Assembly: GCA_022749295.1 (NCBI GenBank)
Contig: CP062007.1
Coordinates: 2,232,001-2,296,000, forward strand
Direction: 5' to 3'
DNA from: Flavobacteriaceae bacterium GSB9
GTDB taxonomy: Bacteria > Bacteroidota > Bacteroidia > Flavobacteriales > Flavobacteriaceae
DNA: 64,000 bases
The first letter of the stretch is position 1; every line of letters starts with the position of its first letter. The notes under the pieces were generated by a model. It was not told the origin of the DNA. It saw nothing but the letters and a program-made list of their open reading frames with translations, and searched no databases. Positions 25,514 through 35,042 of this stretch are shown here, in pieces. The translations under genes were made by a program, and so were the position numbers.

Positions 25514-28500
25514 TCAGGCCACAATAGGCTGTAACGCCTCTAAAACTTGCTTTACTGTTTTAATGTTATCAAAAGTAAGCAATAAACGCAACCCGTTTCT
25601 TGTTTGCTTCTCTTTCATTTTGCAAACATTAGAGTGTGTTTGCACAAACTGCAACACCTTAGTAAAATTTTTGCTTTGGTAAAAACTGCTCTGTTGGTCG
25701 TTAATAAAATAACCTATTAGCTTACCCTTTTTCATAACCACTTTTTCAATCCCGATTTTGGTGGCCAACCACTTTATTTGGACACTATTTAACAAATTGG
25801 TCACTTGTTCTGGCAAAGCTCCAAAACGGTCTATCAAATCCTTTTCGAAAGTTTGTAATTCGGCTTCGGTTGTTAGATTATTTAACTGTGTGTATAAATT
25901 TAAACGTTCGGTAATGTTATTGATATAGCTATCTGGAAATAAGAGTTCGAAATCGGAATCTATAGTAACATCTTTTACGTAAACCTTGTTATCTTCAGGT
26001 TCGTTGTACAGATCTTTAAACTCAGTTTCCTTAAGCTCTTCTATGGCTTCATTTAATATTTTCTGATAGGTATCAAACCCAATTTCATTTATAAATCCAC
26101 TTTGTTCACCTCCTAATAAATCGCCAGCACCACGGATTTCAAGGTCTTTCATAGCAATATTAAAACCACTACCCAATTCGGTAAATTGCTCTAGTGCGGT
26201 AATACGTTTTCGGGCATCATCGGTCATTGCCGAATATTCGGGCGTAATAAAATAACAAAACGCTTTTTTGTTGCTACGCCCTACTCGACCACGCATTTGG
26301 TGCAAATCGCTCAAACCAAAATTATTGGCATTATTAATAAAAATAGTATTGGCGTTGGGCACATCTAAACCACTTTCAACAATGGTGGTACTTACCAGAA
26401 CATCAAAAGCACCGTCCATAAATTGCAACATAAGCTGCTCTAATTTTTTGCCTTCCATTTGGCCATGGCCAATACCTATTTTAGCATCGGGAACCAAACG
26501 CTGAATCATTCCGGCAACTTCTTTTATGTTTTCAATCCTGTTGTGGATAAAGAAAACTTGTCCGCCACGTTCAATTTCGTAGCTCACTGCATCGCGGATA
26601 GCCTCTTCATTAAACCTGATAACATGGCTCTCAATAGGGTAACGGTTAGGTGGCGGCGTTGTAATAACCGATAAATCTCGCGCTGCCATTAAACTAAATT
26701 GAAGCGTTCGGGGAATAGGAGTCGCGGTAAGTGTTAACACATCGACATTCTCCTTTAAGGTTTTTAATTTTTCCTTTACGGCTACGCCAAATTTTTGTTC
26801 TTCATCAACAATTAAAAGTCCTAAATCCTTAAATTTTACATTTTTGTTAACGAGTTGATGTGTACCAATTATAATATCAACTTTCCCTTCTCCCAAGGCT
26901 TCCAATGTTTCTCGTTTTTCTTTTGCTGTCCTAAAACGGTTCAGGTAATCGACTGTAACCGGAAAATCTTTCAAACGCCCTTTAAACGTTCTGTAATGCT
27001 GATAAGCTAAAATGGTAGTCGGAACTAAAATGGCAACTTGTTTACCATTATCTACCGCCTTGAATGCCGCCCGAATAGCGACTTCGGTTTTTCCAAAGCC
27101 CACATCGCCACATACTAACCGGTCCATAGGGCGTTCGCTTTCCATATCGGCTTTTATATCGGCCGTTGCCATACTTTGGTCTGGTGTGTCTTCGTAAATA
27201 AAAGAAGCCTCCAATTCGTGCTGCATATAGCTATCTGGATTGTATTGATACCCTTTTTCGGTTTTACGTTTGGCGTAAAGTTTTATAAGATTAAAAGCCA
27301 CATGCTTTACGCGCGCTTTTGTTTTTTGCTTGAGGGTTTTCCACGTCTTACTGCCCAGTTTATAAATCTTTGGCGGTTTGCCATCCTTACCATTAAACTT
27401 GGTGATTTTGTGCAGCGAATGAATGCTTAAATACAATACGTCACGCTCGCCATAAATCAACTTTATGGCTTCCTGTTTTTTGCCTTCAACATCTATTTTC
27501 TGAAGTCCACCAAAACGACCAATACCATAATCGATATGGGTTACATAATCGCCGATATCTAGATTGGTAAGCTCTTTTAAGGTAATAGCTTGCTTTTTAG
27601 CATAACCATTTTTGAGGTGAAATTTATGATAACGCTCAAAAATTTGATGGTCGGTGTAGCACACTATTTTGGCATCATGATCTATAAAACCTTGATGCAA
27701 TGATAATATAGCAGTATTATATGGGCGTACCTCTAGGTTAGAATCATCAAAAATATCATGAAAACGCTTAGCCTGTTGTTCACTAACGCAAGCGATATAA
27801 TTGGTGTAACCTTTGTTATGGTTTTTGTTTAAATCTTCAATTAGCAGATTAAATTGCTTATTGAATGTGGGCTGTGGCGTTGTGCTGAATGCAATAACGC
27901 TATTAGGTGTTTTATTGTAAACAGAAGACGTACCAAACTCCAAGATTGAAAAATCCAAAAGCTGTTTTTTAAGCAATGCCGAATCGCAAAATAGCTCGTT
28001 GGGTTTGGCATGCTTTAAATCGGACGACAGTTCCTTAAAAGCCGTCTCGGCCTTTTCATAAAAATCATCAATACGAGAAAACAACAAATCGGCATTTTTT
28101 AAGCAAACCACCGTTTTTTGAGCAATATATTTCAAAAAACTCTGTCGTTTTTCCTCTATCAACTTATTGGCTACATTGGCAATAATGTTTATCTTCTTTA
28201 TCTGCTCAATGGACAGCTGGGATTCTACATCAAAAGTACGAATACTATCCACCTCATCGCCAAAAAACTCAATACGGTAAGGCTCATCATTAGAAAATGA
28301 AAATACATCGACAATACCCCCACGCACTGAAAACTCCCCGGGTTCGGTAACAAAATCGACACGCTTAAACTGATACTCAAAAAGGACTTCATTTACAAAC
28401 TCGATGGATACTTTATCGTTTACAGAAACTTTTAGTGTATTTCGCTCAAGCTCTCTTCGCGTAACCACCTGCTCGAAAAGTGCATCGGGGTAGGTAACAA

Positions 28501-28861
28501 TTATTGCAGGATTTTTTTGCGAGTTTATACGGTTCAAAACCTCTGCACGAAGTAGCACATTGGCGTTATCGGTTTCTTCGATATCATAAGGCCTTCGATA
28601 GCTTCCTGGATAAAAAAGCACATTCTTTTCGTCACAGAGTTGCTCGAGATCGTTCAAGTAATGGGCCGCTTCTTCTTTATCATTAAACACCATTAAAAAT
28701 GGCTTTTCAATTTCTTTAAAAACGTTTGAAATGACAAAAGACAGCGATGATCCTACAAGATTTTTTAAATGAGTTTTCGATTCGGTTTGGGCAATAGCTT
28801 TTTGCAGTTTTTGCGTTTGCAAAAGCTGTGCATAGGTTTGCGAGAGGGTAGATTTACTCAC
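25514..28861 (-). CDS. mfd: Transcription-repair coupling factor Mfd
   Basis: An 1115-residue cytosolic translocase that removes stalled RNA polymerase from lesions and recruits UvrA. It has the UvrB-like N-terminal module (DLEQLCDEKNVLFYPG onward), an RNA-polymerase-interacting domain (about residues 455-530, DIGDYVTHIDYGIGRF), and RecG-like helicase motifs GDVGFGKTEVA, DEEQKFGV, LTATPIPRTL and MRGRVGRS. The TRCF C-terminal domain follows. All parts are present at normal length. A good promoter lies directly ahead of it. Confidence 0.97.
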   Translation of the reverse strand: MSKSTLSQTYAQLLQTQKLQKAIAQTESKTHLKNLVGSSLSFVISNVFKEIEKPFLMVFNDKEEAAHYLNDLEQLCDEKNVLFYPGSYRRPYDIEETDNANVLLRAEVLNRINSQKNPAIIVTYPDALFEQVVTRRELERNTLKVSVNDKVSIEFVNEVLFEYQFKRVDFVTEPGEFSVRGGIVDVFSFSNDEPYRIEFFGDEVDSIRTFDVESQLSIEQIKKINIIANVANKLIEEKRQSFLKYIAQKTVVCLKNADLLFSRIDDFYEKAETAFKELSSDLKHAKPNELFCDSALLKKQLLDFSILEFGTSSVYNKTPNSVIAFSTTPQPTFNKQFNLLIEDLNKNHNKGYTNYIACVSEQQAKRFHDIFDDSNLEVRPYNTAILSLHQGFIDHDAKIVCYTDHQIFERYHKFHLKNGYAKKQAITLKELTNLDIGDYVTHIDYGIGRFGGLQKIDVEGKKQEAIKLIYGERDVLYLSIHSLHKITKFNGKDGKPPKIYKLGSKTWKTLKQKTKARVKHVAFNLIKLYAKRKTEKGYQYNPDSYMQHELEASFIYEDTPDQSMATADIKADMESERPMDRLVCGDVGFGKTEVAIRAAFKAVDNGKQVAILVPTTILAYQHYRTFKGRLKDFPVTVDYLNRFRTAKEKRETLEALGEGKVDIIIGTHQLVNKNVKFKDLGLLIVDEEQKFGVAVKEKLKTLKENVDVLTLTATPIPRTLQFSLMAARDLSVITTPPPNRYPIESHVIRFNEEAIRDAVSYEIERGGQVFFIHNRIENIKEVAGMIQRLVPDAKIGIGHGQMEGKKLEQLMLQFMDGAFDVLVSTTIVESGLDVPNANTIFINNANNFGLSDLHQMRGRVGRSNKKAFCYFITPEYSAMTDDARKRITALEQFTELGSGFNIAMKDLEIRGAGDLLGGEQSGFINEIGFDTYQKILNEAIEELKETEFKDLYNEPEDNKVYVKDVTIDSDFELLFPDSYINNITERLNLYTQLNNLTTEAELQTFEKDLIDRFGALPEQVTNLLNSVQIKWLATKIGIEKVVMKKGKLIGYFINDQQSSFYQSKNFTKVLQFVQTHSNVCKMKEKQTRNGLRLLLTFDNIKTVKQVLEALQPIVA

Positions 28862-28882
28862 CTAATTTTTTGTTTTGAGGTG

Positions 28883-28913
28883 CAAATATAAGCTTTCGAG
28901 TTATTTTTTTCAA
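28883..28913 (-). promoter_or_regulatory. Promoter of mfd
   Basis: On the minus strand TTG, 20 bases, TATATTTG. It ends 22 bases before the start codon and sits after the pyk terminator. Confidence 0.7.
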
Positions 28914-28945
28914 TTACGGCTTGAATTCTAAAAATGCTAAAAATA

Positions 28946-28974
28946 AAAACGCACTACAATATGTAGCGCGTTTT
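28946..28974 (-). terminator. Intrinsic terminator of the pyk operon
   Basis: AAAACGC-a-CTACA-ATA-TGTAG-c-GCGTTTT: a 12-pair stem with one internal mismatch, 34 bases after pyk, with T-rich sequence beyond on the minus strand. Confidence 0.75.
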
Positions 28975-29007
28975 GTTTTAAAATATGTTTTTCATTGTTT
29001 CAAAGCA

Positions 29008-30453
29008 CTATACATTACAGGTTTCTATCTCGGTAACACGTAATGTGTTTACCATACCTTTAGCTTGAATTGGCATGGCCGCTAAACTTATTACCATATC
29101 GCCTACATCTAAATACCCTTGCTTACATGCAATGGCATTTACATCTTCAATGGTTTCATCGGTACTCACAAACTTATCGTAATAAAAAGCACGAACACCC
29201 CAAAGTAAACTTAATCTTGTTAAAATACGCTTATTTGAAGTAAACACTAAAATATGACATGACGGTCTCCATGCCGATATTTGAAATGCTGTATAACCAC
29301 TATTTGTTAGGGTTGAAATAGCCTGAGCACTAATCTCGTTCGCCATATTGGCGGCATGATAACAAATCGATTTTGTAATGTAACGATTGGTTCGAATGTG
29401 CGGTGGCAATTGTGGCACTTTAATCAATTCTGAATTTTCCACACTTCTTAGTATGTCAGACATTTTTTTAATAACCTGCACTGGATATTTACCCACCGAA
29501 GTTTCTCCAGACAGCATTACGGCATCTGCGCCGTCCATTACCGAATTGGCCACATCGTTTACCTCGGCACGTGTAGGTGTTAAGCTGGAAATCATGGTTT
29601 CCATCATTTGTGTGGCGATAATTACTGGAATTCTGGCTTTTTTGGCACGCAATACAAGTTCTTTTTGGATAAGCGGCACCTCTTGTGCTGGCACCTCAAC
29701 TCCTAAATCTCCACGAGCCACCATTAAACCATCACAGTAGGCTACAATTTTATCAATATTTTCAACTGCTTCAGGTTTTTCAATCTTGGCCACGATAGGT
29801 ATTTTGTGGTCACTGTGCTGGTTGATTAAATCGCGTAATTGCATTAAATCTTCGGCATGACGAACAAAAGAAAGTGCTATCCAATCAACATCCTGTTTTA
29901 TTGCAAAAATGGCATCCTCGATATCCTTTTCGGTTAATGCCGGTTGTGAAATATTGGTATTTGGAAGGTTTACCCCTTTTTTCGATTTTAATGGGCCACC
30001 TTGAATAACTTTGGCTTTTACTTCTGATTTTTTGTCTGTTGAAACGACTTCAAAAATTAGTTTACCATCATCCAAAAGAATACGCTCTCCAGGTTTTGCA
30101 TCTTGTGGAAATCTATCGTAAGTCATATATACCCGCTCTTTGGTACCTTCAAAGCGTTCTCCTGTTGCAAAAGTTATTTCGTCACCAGGGTTTACAACTA
30201 CTTCTTCCTTCATAACACCCACACGAAGTTTTGGACCTTGTAAGTCGGCCAAAATGGCCGCAGTGAATCCGTACTCATCATTAAGTTCGCGTATCATATC
30301 GATACGCTCCTTTACATCATCATAATTGGCATGCGAAAAATTAATTCTAAATACGTTTACGCCCTCTTCGAGCATCCCTTTTAACACTTCTTTTGTACTT
30401 GTAGCTGGGCCTAGGGTTGCCACTATCTTGGTTTTTTTCTGTGCTGCTGACAT
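29008..30453 (-). CDS. pyk: Pyruvate kinase
   Basis: A 481-residue glycolytic enzyme that makes pyruvate and ATP from phosphoenolpyruvate and ADP in the cytosol. Key segments: KTKIVATLGPAT, FRINFSHAN, ILADLQGPKLRVG, the active-site signature IPIVAKIEKPEAVENI with its catalytic Lys, MVARGDLGVE and QMMETM. The length is standard. Its start shares one base with the stop of the upstream IPExxxVDY gene, so the two are translationally coupled, an arrangement common in flavobacteria. Confidence 0.97.
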   Translation of the reverse strand: MSAAQKKTKIVATLGPATSTKEVLKGMLEEGVNVFRINFSHANYDDVKERIDMIRELNDEYGFTAAILADLQGPKLRVGVMKEEVVVNPGDEITFATGERFEGTKERVYMTYDRFPQDAKPGERILLDDGKLIFEVVSTDKKSEVKAKVIQGGPLKSKKGVNLPNTNISQPALTEKDIEDAIFAIKQDVDWIALSFVRHAEDLMQLRDLINQHSDHKIPIVAKIEKPEAVENIDKIVAYCDGLMVARGDLGVEVPAQEVPLIQKELVLRAKKARIPVIIATQMMETMISSLTPTRAEVNDVANSVMDGADAVMLSGETSVGKYPVQVIKKMSDILRSVENSELIKVPQLPPHIRTNRYITKSICYHAANMANEISAQAISTLTNSGYTAFQISAWRPSCHILVFTSNKRILTRLSLLWGVRAFYYDKFVSTDETIEDVNAIACKQGYLDVGDMVISLAAMPIQAKGMVNTLRVTEIETCNV

Positions 30454-30938
30454 TAGTTAAAAATTAAATGGTCTTTAGACTTCAATTGACCAGAATCGAT
30501 ACTGTAAGCTGTAGCAATTTGTGGTATTTTTAAAATGGTATCTAAAATATATTTTTCTTTACCGTACCCCAAATCACCATCTATCTTCAAAAAATAATTT
30601 ACAGTTTTATGTTCTGGCAACAAATGATAGGTCTTTATTATATTTTCTTCATTGTCGAATAACGACTTTTGATTGGTTGGTTGAACTTCCTCTAATTTGC
30701 AAATGTTTGAAACCAAACTCCATGTTATTAGCTGCTTTAAATCTTCCCATTCATAAATTGAATATGATGCTTTTCCGTTTATAATATCAATGTCCTTAAG
30801 TTTTCTAGCAAGCGAAACTCCTAAGTTCTTGTTTAAAAGGTAGGCCAATCGATAATCTTCTAACCGGCAATGTATGGCAACAAGTGTAAATACCGAATCA
30901 TCAAAAGCATCATCAAGGACAAGTTTGTGAACAGCCAT
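30453..30938 (-). CDS. IPExxxVDY family protein
   Basis: A 161-residue small protein of the Bacteroidota-specific IPExxxVDY family, of unknown function. The family's conserved N-terminal block is present: FTLVAIHCRLEDYRLAYLLNK. The central part is acidic and rich in aromatic residues, and no signal peptide or membrane segment is visible. It precedes pyk with a one-base overlap, which suggests a link with glycolytic output or shared expression only. Confidence 0.85.
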   Translation of the reverse strand: MAVHKLVLDDAFDDSVFTLVAIHCRLEDYRLAYLLNKNLGVSLARKLKDIDIINGKASYSIYEWEDLKQLITWSLVSNICKLEEVQPTNQKSLFDNEENIIKTYHLLPEHKTVNYFLKIDGDLGYGKEKYILDTILKIPQIATAYSIDSGQLKSKDHLIFN

Positions 30939-31058
30939 AACACATTTAAAAATTTCGTAAATATAATATTTATAAAATTGTATTGTATTAAGTAATCGCT
31001 AATCTTACCAAGAAAAACAACTAAAACGTTATAGTAGGGAGATGACGAAAGAAATTAC

Positions 31059-31799
31059 CTAAATCATTTTAGACATTTTACTTTGAAACGCAAAAAAGGC
31101 GCGTTTTGAGGCTTTTTCTTCAGCCTTTTTCTTTGATGTGGCCCTGGCTTTGGCCACTACTTTATCGTCTATGGATAATTTAACCGAAAAGTGTCTTACA
31201 TCATCATTTCCAGTATCTTCATAAACATTGTAACCAAAGGTTTTCTTTTCTTTTTGACACCATTCTATCAATAAACTTTTGTAGCTTATTACCTTGCCTT
31301 CAAGTTTTTCTATATCTACGTATGGAATAATAACCCGTTTATAGATAAATTTTTCACAATATTTATACCCACGATCTAAAAATATGGCACCTACCAAAGC
31401 TTCAAATAAATTGCCGTGTATATTGTCACCAAACTGACCTGGTGGAATTTTACTTTTTACTAAATCGATTAGCTTAAGGTCTCTACCCAGTTCGTTTAAA
31501 TGCTCCCGGCTAACTATCTTAGAGCGCATTTTTGTTAAATACCCTTCATCGCCGCTAGGCGCTTCAACATATAAATGAGAAGCGATTACCGAACTAAGCA
31601 TGGCATCACCCAAAAATTCAAGCCGTTCGTAATTAAAGGGGTTACCCTCTTCATCTTTTATGTTCATTGAACGATGGGTGAAGGCTTTTTTATAGTATCT
31701 AATTTTTTTGGGCTTGAACCCTAAAACTTTACTTATATCCACAAAAAAATTCCCGTTGCGTTTAAAACGGGAATTTAATATGTTACGAATGTTTTTCAT
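31059..31799 (-). CDS. rnc: Ribonuclease III
   Basis: A 246-residue double-strand-specific endoribonuclease for rRNA and mRNA processing. The catalytic signature YERLEFLGDAMLSSV is in the first third, the second acidic site is NLFEALVGAIFLDRG, and a double-stranded-RNA-binding domain fills the last 70 residues (ISYKSLLIEWCQ to KKKAEEKASKRA). It starts 7 bases after fabF within acpP-fabF-rnc, an order conserved in many bacteria. Confidence 0.96.
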   Translation of the reverse strand: MKNIRNILNSRFKRNGNFFVDISKVLGFKPKKIRYYKKAFTHRSMNIKDEEGNPFNYERLEFLGDAMLSSVIASHLYVEAPSGDEGYLTKMRSKIVSREHLNELGRDLKLIDLVKSKIPPGQFGDNIHGNLFEALVGAIFLDRGYKYCEKFIYKRVIIPYVDIEKLEGKVISYKSLLIEWCQKEKKTFGYNVYEDTGNDDVRHFSVKLSIDDKVVAKARATSKKKAEEKASKRAFFAFQSKMSKMI

Positions 31800-31806
31800 T
31801 CGGGAT

Positions 31807-33057
31807 TTAGTCTATTTTCTTGAACAATACACAAGCGTTATGTCCGCCAAATCCAAATGTATTGCTCATTGCTACTTTTACGTCGCGCTTTTGGGCCTTG
31901 TTTAAGGTTAAATTTAATTCTGGGTCAATGTTTTCATCTACATGTTCATGGTTAATGGTTGGCGGTACTACACCGTTTTCCATAGCCAAGATAGTAGAGA
32001 TTGCTTCAATAGCTCCGGCTGCACCAAGTAGGTGCCCCGTCATTGATTTTGTTGAATTTATATTTATATTTTTTGCGTGACTGCCAAATACTTCTGAAAT
32101 TGCTTTGAGTTCGGCCACATCACCTAAAGGTGTTGATGTACCATGTGTATTAATATGATCTACATCTTCTGGGTTTAAACCTGCGTTCTCTAAACAATTT
32201 TTCATTACTGCTATAACACCTATTCCATCGGGATGAGGTGCTGTCATGTGGTGTGCATCAGAAGACAAACCGCCTCCAATAAACTCCGCATAGATTTTTG
32301 CCCCTCTGGCTTTGGCATGCTCGTACTCTTCTAGAACTAAAGCTCCAGCACCTTCTCCTAACACAAAACCATCTCTGGTTGCATCAAACGGACGAGAAGC
32401 TGTTTCTGGACTTTCGTTCCTTGTTGATAACGCGTGCATGGCATTAAAACCACCCATACCTGCAATGGTAACCGCCGCTTCACTCCCTCCTGTTACTACT
32501 ACATCGGTGTGCCCTAAACGTATTGAGTTTAATGCATCGAACATAGCATTGGCAGAAGAGGCACAAGCCGAAACTGTTGTATAATTTGGCCCCATAAAAC
32601 CATGTTTTATAGAGATGTTTCCGGGTGCTATATCAGCAATCATCTTTGGAATAAAGAAAGGGTTGAATCTTGGAGTACCGTCGCCTGCGGCAAAATTCAT
32701 CACCTCATTTTGAAACGTTTCCAATCCTCCAATACCGGCTCCCCAAATAACACCAACACGTAATTTGTTTACCTCATCTAGATTTAGTTTGGCATCGGCA
32801 ATAGCTTCGTCTGCAGCCACCATGGCATATTGAGCAAACTTGTCCATTTTCCGTGCTTCTTTCCTATCAATAAAATCGGTAACATTAAAGTTTTTTAATT
32901 CGCAAGCGAATTTTGTTTTAAACTTTTCGGTGTCATAATATGTTATAGGCGCAGCACCGCTTTTACCACTAACCAAGCCTTCCCAATATTCGTCTTTGGT
33001 ATTGCCAATAGGTGTTAAAGCCCCTAATCCTGTGACTACAACTCGCTTTAATTCCAT
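31807..33057 (-). CDS. fabF: Beta-ketoacyl-ACP synthase II
   Basis: A 416-residue condensing enzyme that elongates fatty acids from malonyl-ACP. The catalytic triad is visible: Cys in TVSACASSANAMFDA, His in INTHGTSTPLGD and His in KSMTGHLLGAAGA. The start MELKRVVVTGLGALTPIG is canonical. The acyl carrier protein gene is 13 bases upstream and rnc 7 bases downstream, so it is in an operon with its substrate carrier. Confidence 0.97.
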   Translation of the reverse strand: MELKRVVVTGLGALTPIGNTKDEYWEGLVSGKSGAAPITYYDTEKFKTKFACELKNFNVTDFIDRKEARKMDKFAQYAMVAADEAIADAKLNLDEVNKLRVGVIWGAGIGGLETFQNEVMNFAAGDGTPRFNPFFIPKMIADIAPGNISIKHGFMGPNYTTVSACASSANAMFDALNSIRLGHTDVVVTGGSEAAVTIAGMGGFNAMHALSTRNESPETASRPFDATRDGFVLGEGAGALVLEEYEHAKARGAKIYAEFIGGGLSSDAHHMTAPHPDGIGVIAVMKNCLENAGLNPEDVDHINTHGTSTPLGDVAELKAISEVFGSHAKNININSTKSMTGHLLGAAGAIEAISTILAMENGVVPPTINHEHVDENIDPELNLTLNKAQKRDVKVAMSNTFGFGGHNACVLFKKID

Positions 33058-33070
33058 AAAAGTATTTTGC

Positions 33071-33304
33071 TTATTTTGCTTCTTCTATATAAGATATAGC
33101 TTGACCAACTGTTGCGATATTTTCTGCTTGGTCATCAGGAATTTGGATATCGAATTCTTTTTCGAACTCCATGATTAATTCTACAGTATCCAATGAGTCT
33201 GCTCCTAAATCGTTAGTGAAGCTGGCTTCAGTTACTACTTCGTTTTCATCAACTCCTAATTTGTCCACGATAATCGCTTTTACTCTTGATGCAATGTCTG
33301 ACAT
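33071..33304 (-). CDS. acpP: Acyl carrier protein
   Basis: A 77-residue acidic protein that carries growing acyl chains on a phosphopantetheine arm. The attachment Ser is in [14 protein letters not shown] at about residue 38. Length and the helix-rich pattern are standard. It is the first gene of acpP-fabF-rnc, behind its own promoter-like element. Confidence 0.97.
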   Translation of the reverse strand: MSDIASRVKAIIVDKLGVDENEVVTEASFTNDLGADSLDTVELIMEFEKEFDIQIPDDQAENIATVGQAISYIEEAK

Positions 33305-33335
33305 AATCTTTTAATTTTAAGTTTTAATTAGTTGG

Positions 33336-33343
33336 CAAAAATA
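33336..33343 (-). promoter_or_regulatory. -7 element of acpP-fabF-rnc
   Basis: TATTTTTG on the minus strand fits TANNTTTG, 32 bases ahead of acpP. Confidence 0.5.
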
Positions 33344-33489
33344 AAAAACTTTATTTTAAAACACACTTTTACTTTAAAAATGTGTCCGTAATTTACTAAA
33401 ATTACTTTTAAGTATTTATATTTTCCTTTCTAATTGTTAATAATTATTCTTTTTTTTGTTCGAATAATCATAATACTATAGTCTGTAAA

Positions 33490-34077
33490 ATGAAACGTAT
33501 TGTAATTTTTGCGTCCGGAAGTGGATCTAATGCTGAAAATTTAGTAAGGTTTTTTCACAACAGCGATAATGCATCTGTTATTCAAATACTTACTAACAAT
33601 CCTTATGCCAAAGTATTAGATCGGGCAAAAAAACTAAAAGTTAGTGCGCTGTCGTTCAACATAATAGCACTTTCAAAGACCGATGATGTACTGAACATTT
33701 TAAGAGCTTCAAACCCAGACTTGATTGTTTTAGCTGGCTTTTTATGGAAGTTTCCTGAGTTTATTCTGGATGAGTTCCCTAACAAAGTGATTAACGTGCA
33801 CCCCGCTTTATTGCCAAAATTTGGTGGAAAGGGCATGTACGGGATGCATGTTCACAAGGCTGTAGTCGAAAACAAAGAAACCGAAACAGGCATTACCATA
33901 CATTATGTAAACGAAAATTATGATGAAGGTGCCGTTATTTTTCAAGCCAAATGCGAAGTGCTTCCTACCGATACCGCTGATGATGTCGCTGCTAAAATAC
34001 ATGAATTGGAAATGGAACATTTTCCAAAGGTGGTTGACGAAATACTAAACAAGCAAATTCCAAATTCTAAATTCTAA
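33490..34077 (+). CDS. purN: Phosphoribosylglycinamide formyltransferase
   Basis: A 195-residue enzyme of purine synthesis that transfers formyl from 10-formyltetrahydrofolate to GAR. The phosphate-binding start IVIFASGSGSNAENL and the catalytic block VINVHPALLPKFGGKGMYG (Asn-His) are visible, with the late Asp in NYDEGAVIFQ. It is divergent from acpP. Another purine gene, a PurF-type amidotransferase, lies 2 kb downstream. Confidence 0.95.
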   Translation: MKRIVIFASGSGSNAENLVRFFHNSDNASVIQILTNNPYAKVLDRAKKLKVSALSFNIIALSKTDDVLNILRASNPDLIVLAGFLWKFPEFILDEFPNKVINVHPALLPKFGGKGMYGMHVHKAVVENKETETGITIHYVNENYDEGAVIFQAKCEVLPTDTADDVAAKIHELEMEHFPKVVDEILNKQIPNSKF

Positions 34078-34090
34078 ATAATTAATTAGC

Positions 34091-34224
34091 TTGTCACGCT
34101 GAGCATTGGTTGAAAAGAAAATATATTTTCTTTGAAAGTACCTTACAAAGCAAGTCGAAGCGTTTTAACAAGGTAAAATGAAAAGCCTTAAATTAATGAG
34201 ATTCCCTCCTTTGCAGGAATGACA
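34091..34224. repeat. Dispersed intergenic repeat cluster
   Basis: A non-coding stretch between purN and rnhA. It begins TTGTCACGCTGAGC and ends with a hairpin unit (34198-34224) that reads TGTCATTCCTGC...GGGAATCTC on the minus strand, the same ends as the elements at 24113 and 59312. AAAATATATTTTC in the middle is another inverted repeat. Confidence 0.55.
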
Positions 34225-34226
34225 TA

Positions 34227-34868
34227 ATGAGTAAAAAGAAAAAGAAATACTATACCGTTTGGAAAGGCCATAAAACCGGCGTGTTTGAGTCTTGGACCGA
34301 CTGCAAAGCCCAAATAAACAATTTCGACGGTGCTATTTACAAATCCTTCCCCACTTTCGATGCTGCCAAAACAGCATTAAAAGGCAATTATAAAGACTAT
34401 ATTGGCAAAAACAAAAGCTTTAAAAGTGAGCTTTCGGCAGAACAACTAAAAAAAATTGGCCAACCCAATTACAATTCTATCTCGGTTGACGCAGCCTCTT
34501 CAGGCAATCCGGGCAAAATGGAATACCGCGGTGTAGATACCAAAACCAAAAAACAATTGTTTATTCAAGGCCCGTTTGAAGAAGGCACCAATAACATAGG
34601 TGAGTTTTTGGCTATTGTGCACGGCTTGGCTTTATTGAAAAAAAATAATAGCGACCGCATTATATATACCGATTCGCGCACCGCAATGAGCTGGGTAAAA
34701 AAGAAAAACTGCAACACCAAATTAGAGCGTAACAATAAAAACAAAGCTCTATTTGAATTGGTAGACCGTGCCTTAGACTGGCTAAAAACCAACAGTTACA
34801 ATACCGTAATAGTTAAATGGGAAACCAAAGCTTGGGGCGAAATCCCCGCCGATTTTGGCAGGAAGTAA
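34227..34868 (+). CDS. rnhA: Ribonuclease H with N-terminal viroplasmin-like domain
   Basis: A 213-residue nuclease that cuts RNA in RNA-DNA hybrids. Residues 5-50 (YYTVWKGHKTGVF, FPTFDAAKTALK) form the RNase H1 N-terminal hybrid-binding domain. The catalytic domain follows with Asp in SVDAASSGNPG, Glu in NNIGEFLAIVHG and Asp in IIYTDSRTAMSW. The end, AWGEIPADFGRK, contains the fourth acidic residue. Unusually, the start codon lies only two bases after a dispersed repeat, which may have replaced the original upstream region. Confidence 0.93.
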   Translation: MSKKKKKYYTVWKGHKTGVFESWTDCKAQINNFDGAIYKSFPTFDAAKTALKGNYKDYIGKNKSFKSELSAEQLKKIGQPNYNSISVDAASSGNPGKMEYRGVDTKTKKQLFIQGPFEEGTNNIGEFLAIVHGLALLKKNNSDRIIYTDSRTAMSWVKKKNCNTKLERNNKNKALFELVDRALDWLKTNSYNTVIVKWETKAWGEIPADFGRK

Positions 34869-34891
34869 TTAATAACCTAACTTCATAAAAA

Positions 34892-34928
34892 AATTGAGGG
34901 AAGCAAAAAAGCAAAATCCCTCAATTTA
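34892..34928 (+). terminator. Intrinsic terminator after rnhA
   Basis: AAATTGAGGGA and TCCCTCAATTT form an 11-base-pair stem around a 15-base loop, 23 bases after rnhA. Confidence 0.7.
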
Positions 34929-35011
34929 GAATTAATAATAGCATTTGTACTCTTAAGACACACGATATTATAAAAAGTCACATGTCGAGAAAAATAATCT
35001 TTAAAAAGAAT

Positions 35012-35019
35012 TATATTTG
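35012..35019 (+). promoter_or_regulatory. -7 element of the PfkB-family kinase gene
   Basis: TATATTTG fits TANNTTTG, 23 bases ahead of the start codon; no clear -33 TTG. Confidence 0.45.
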
Positions 35020-35042
35020 CAAAAAAAACCACGAGACCTTTA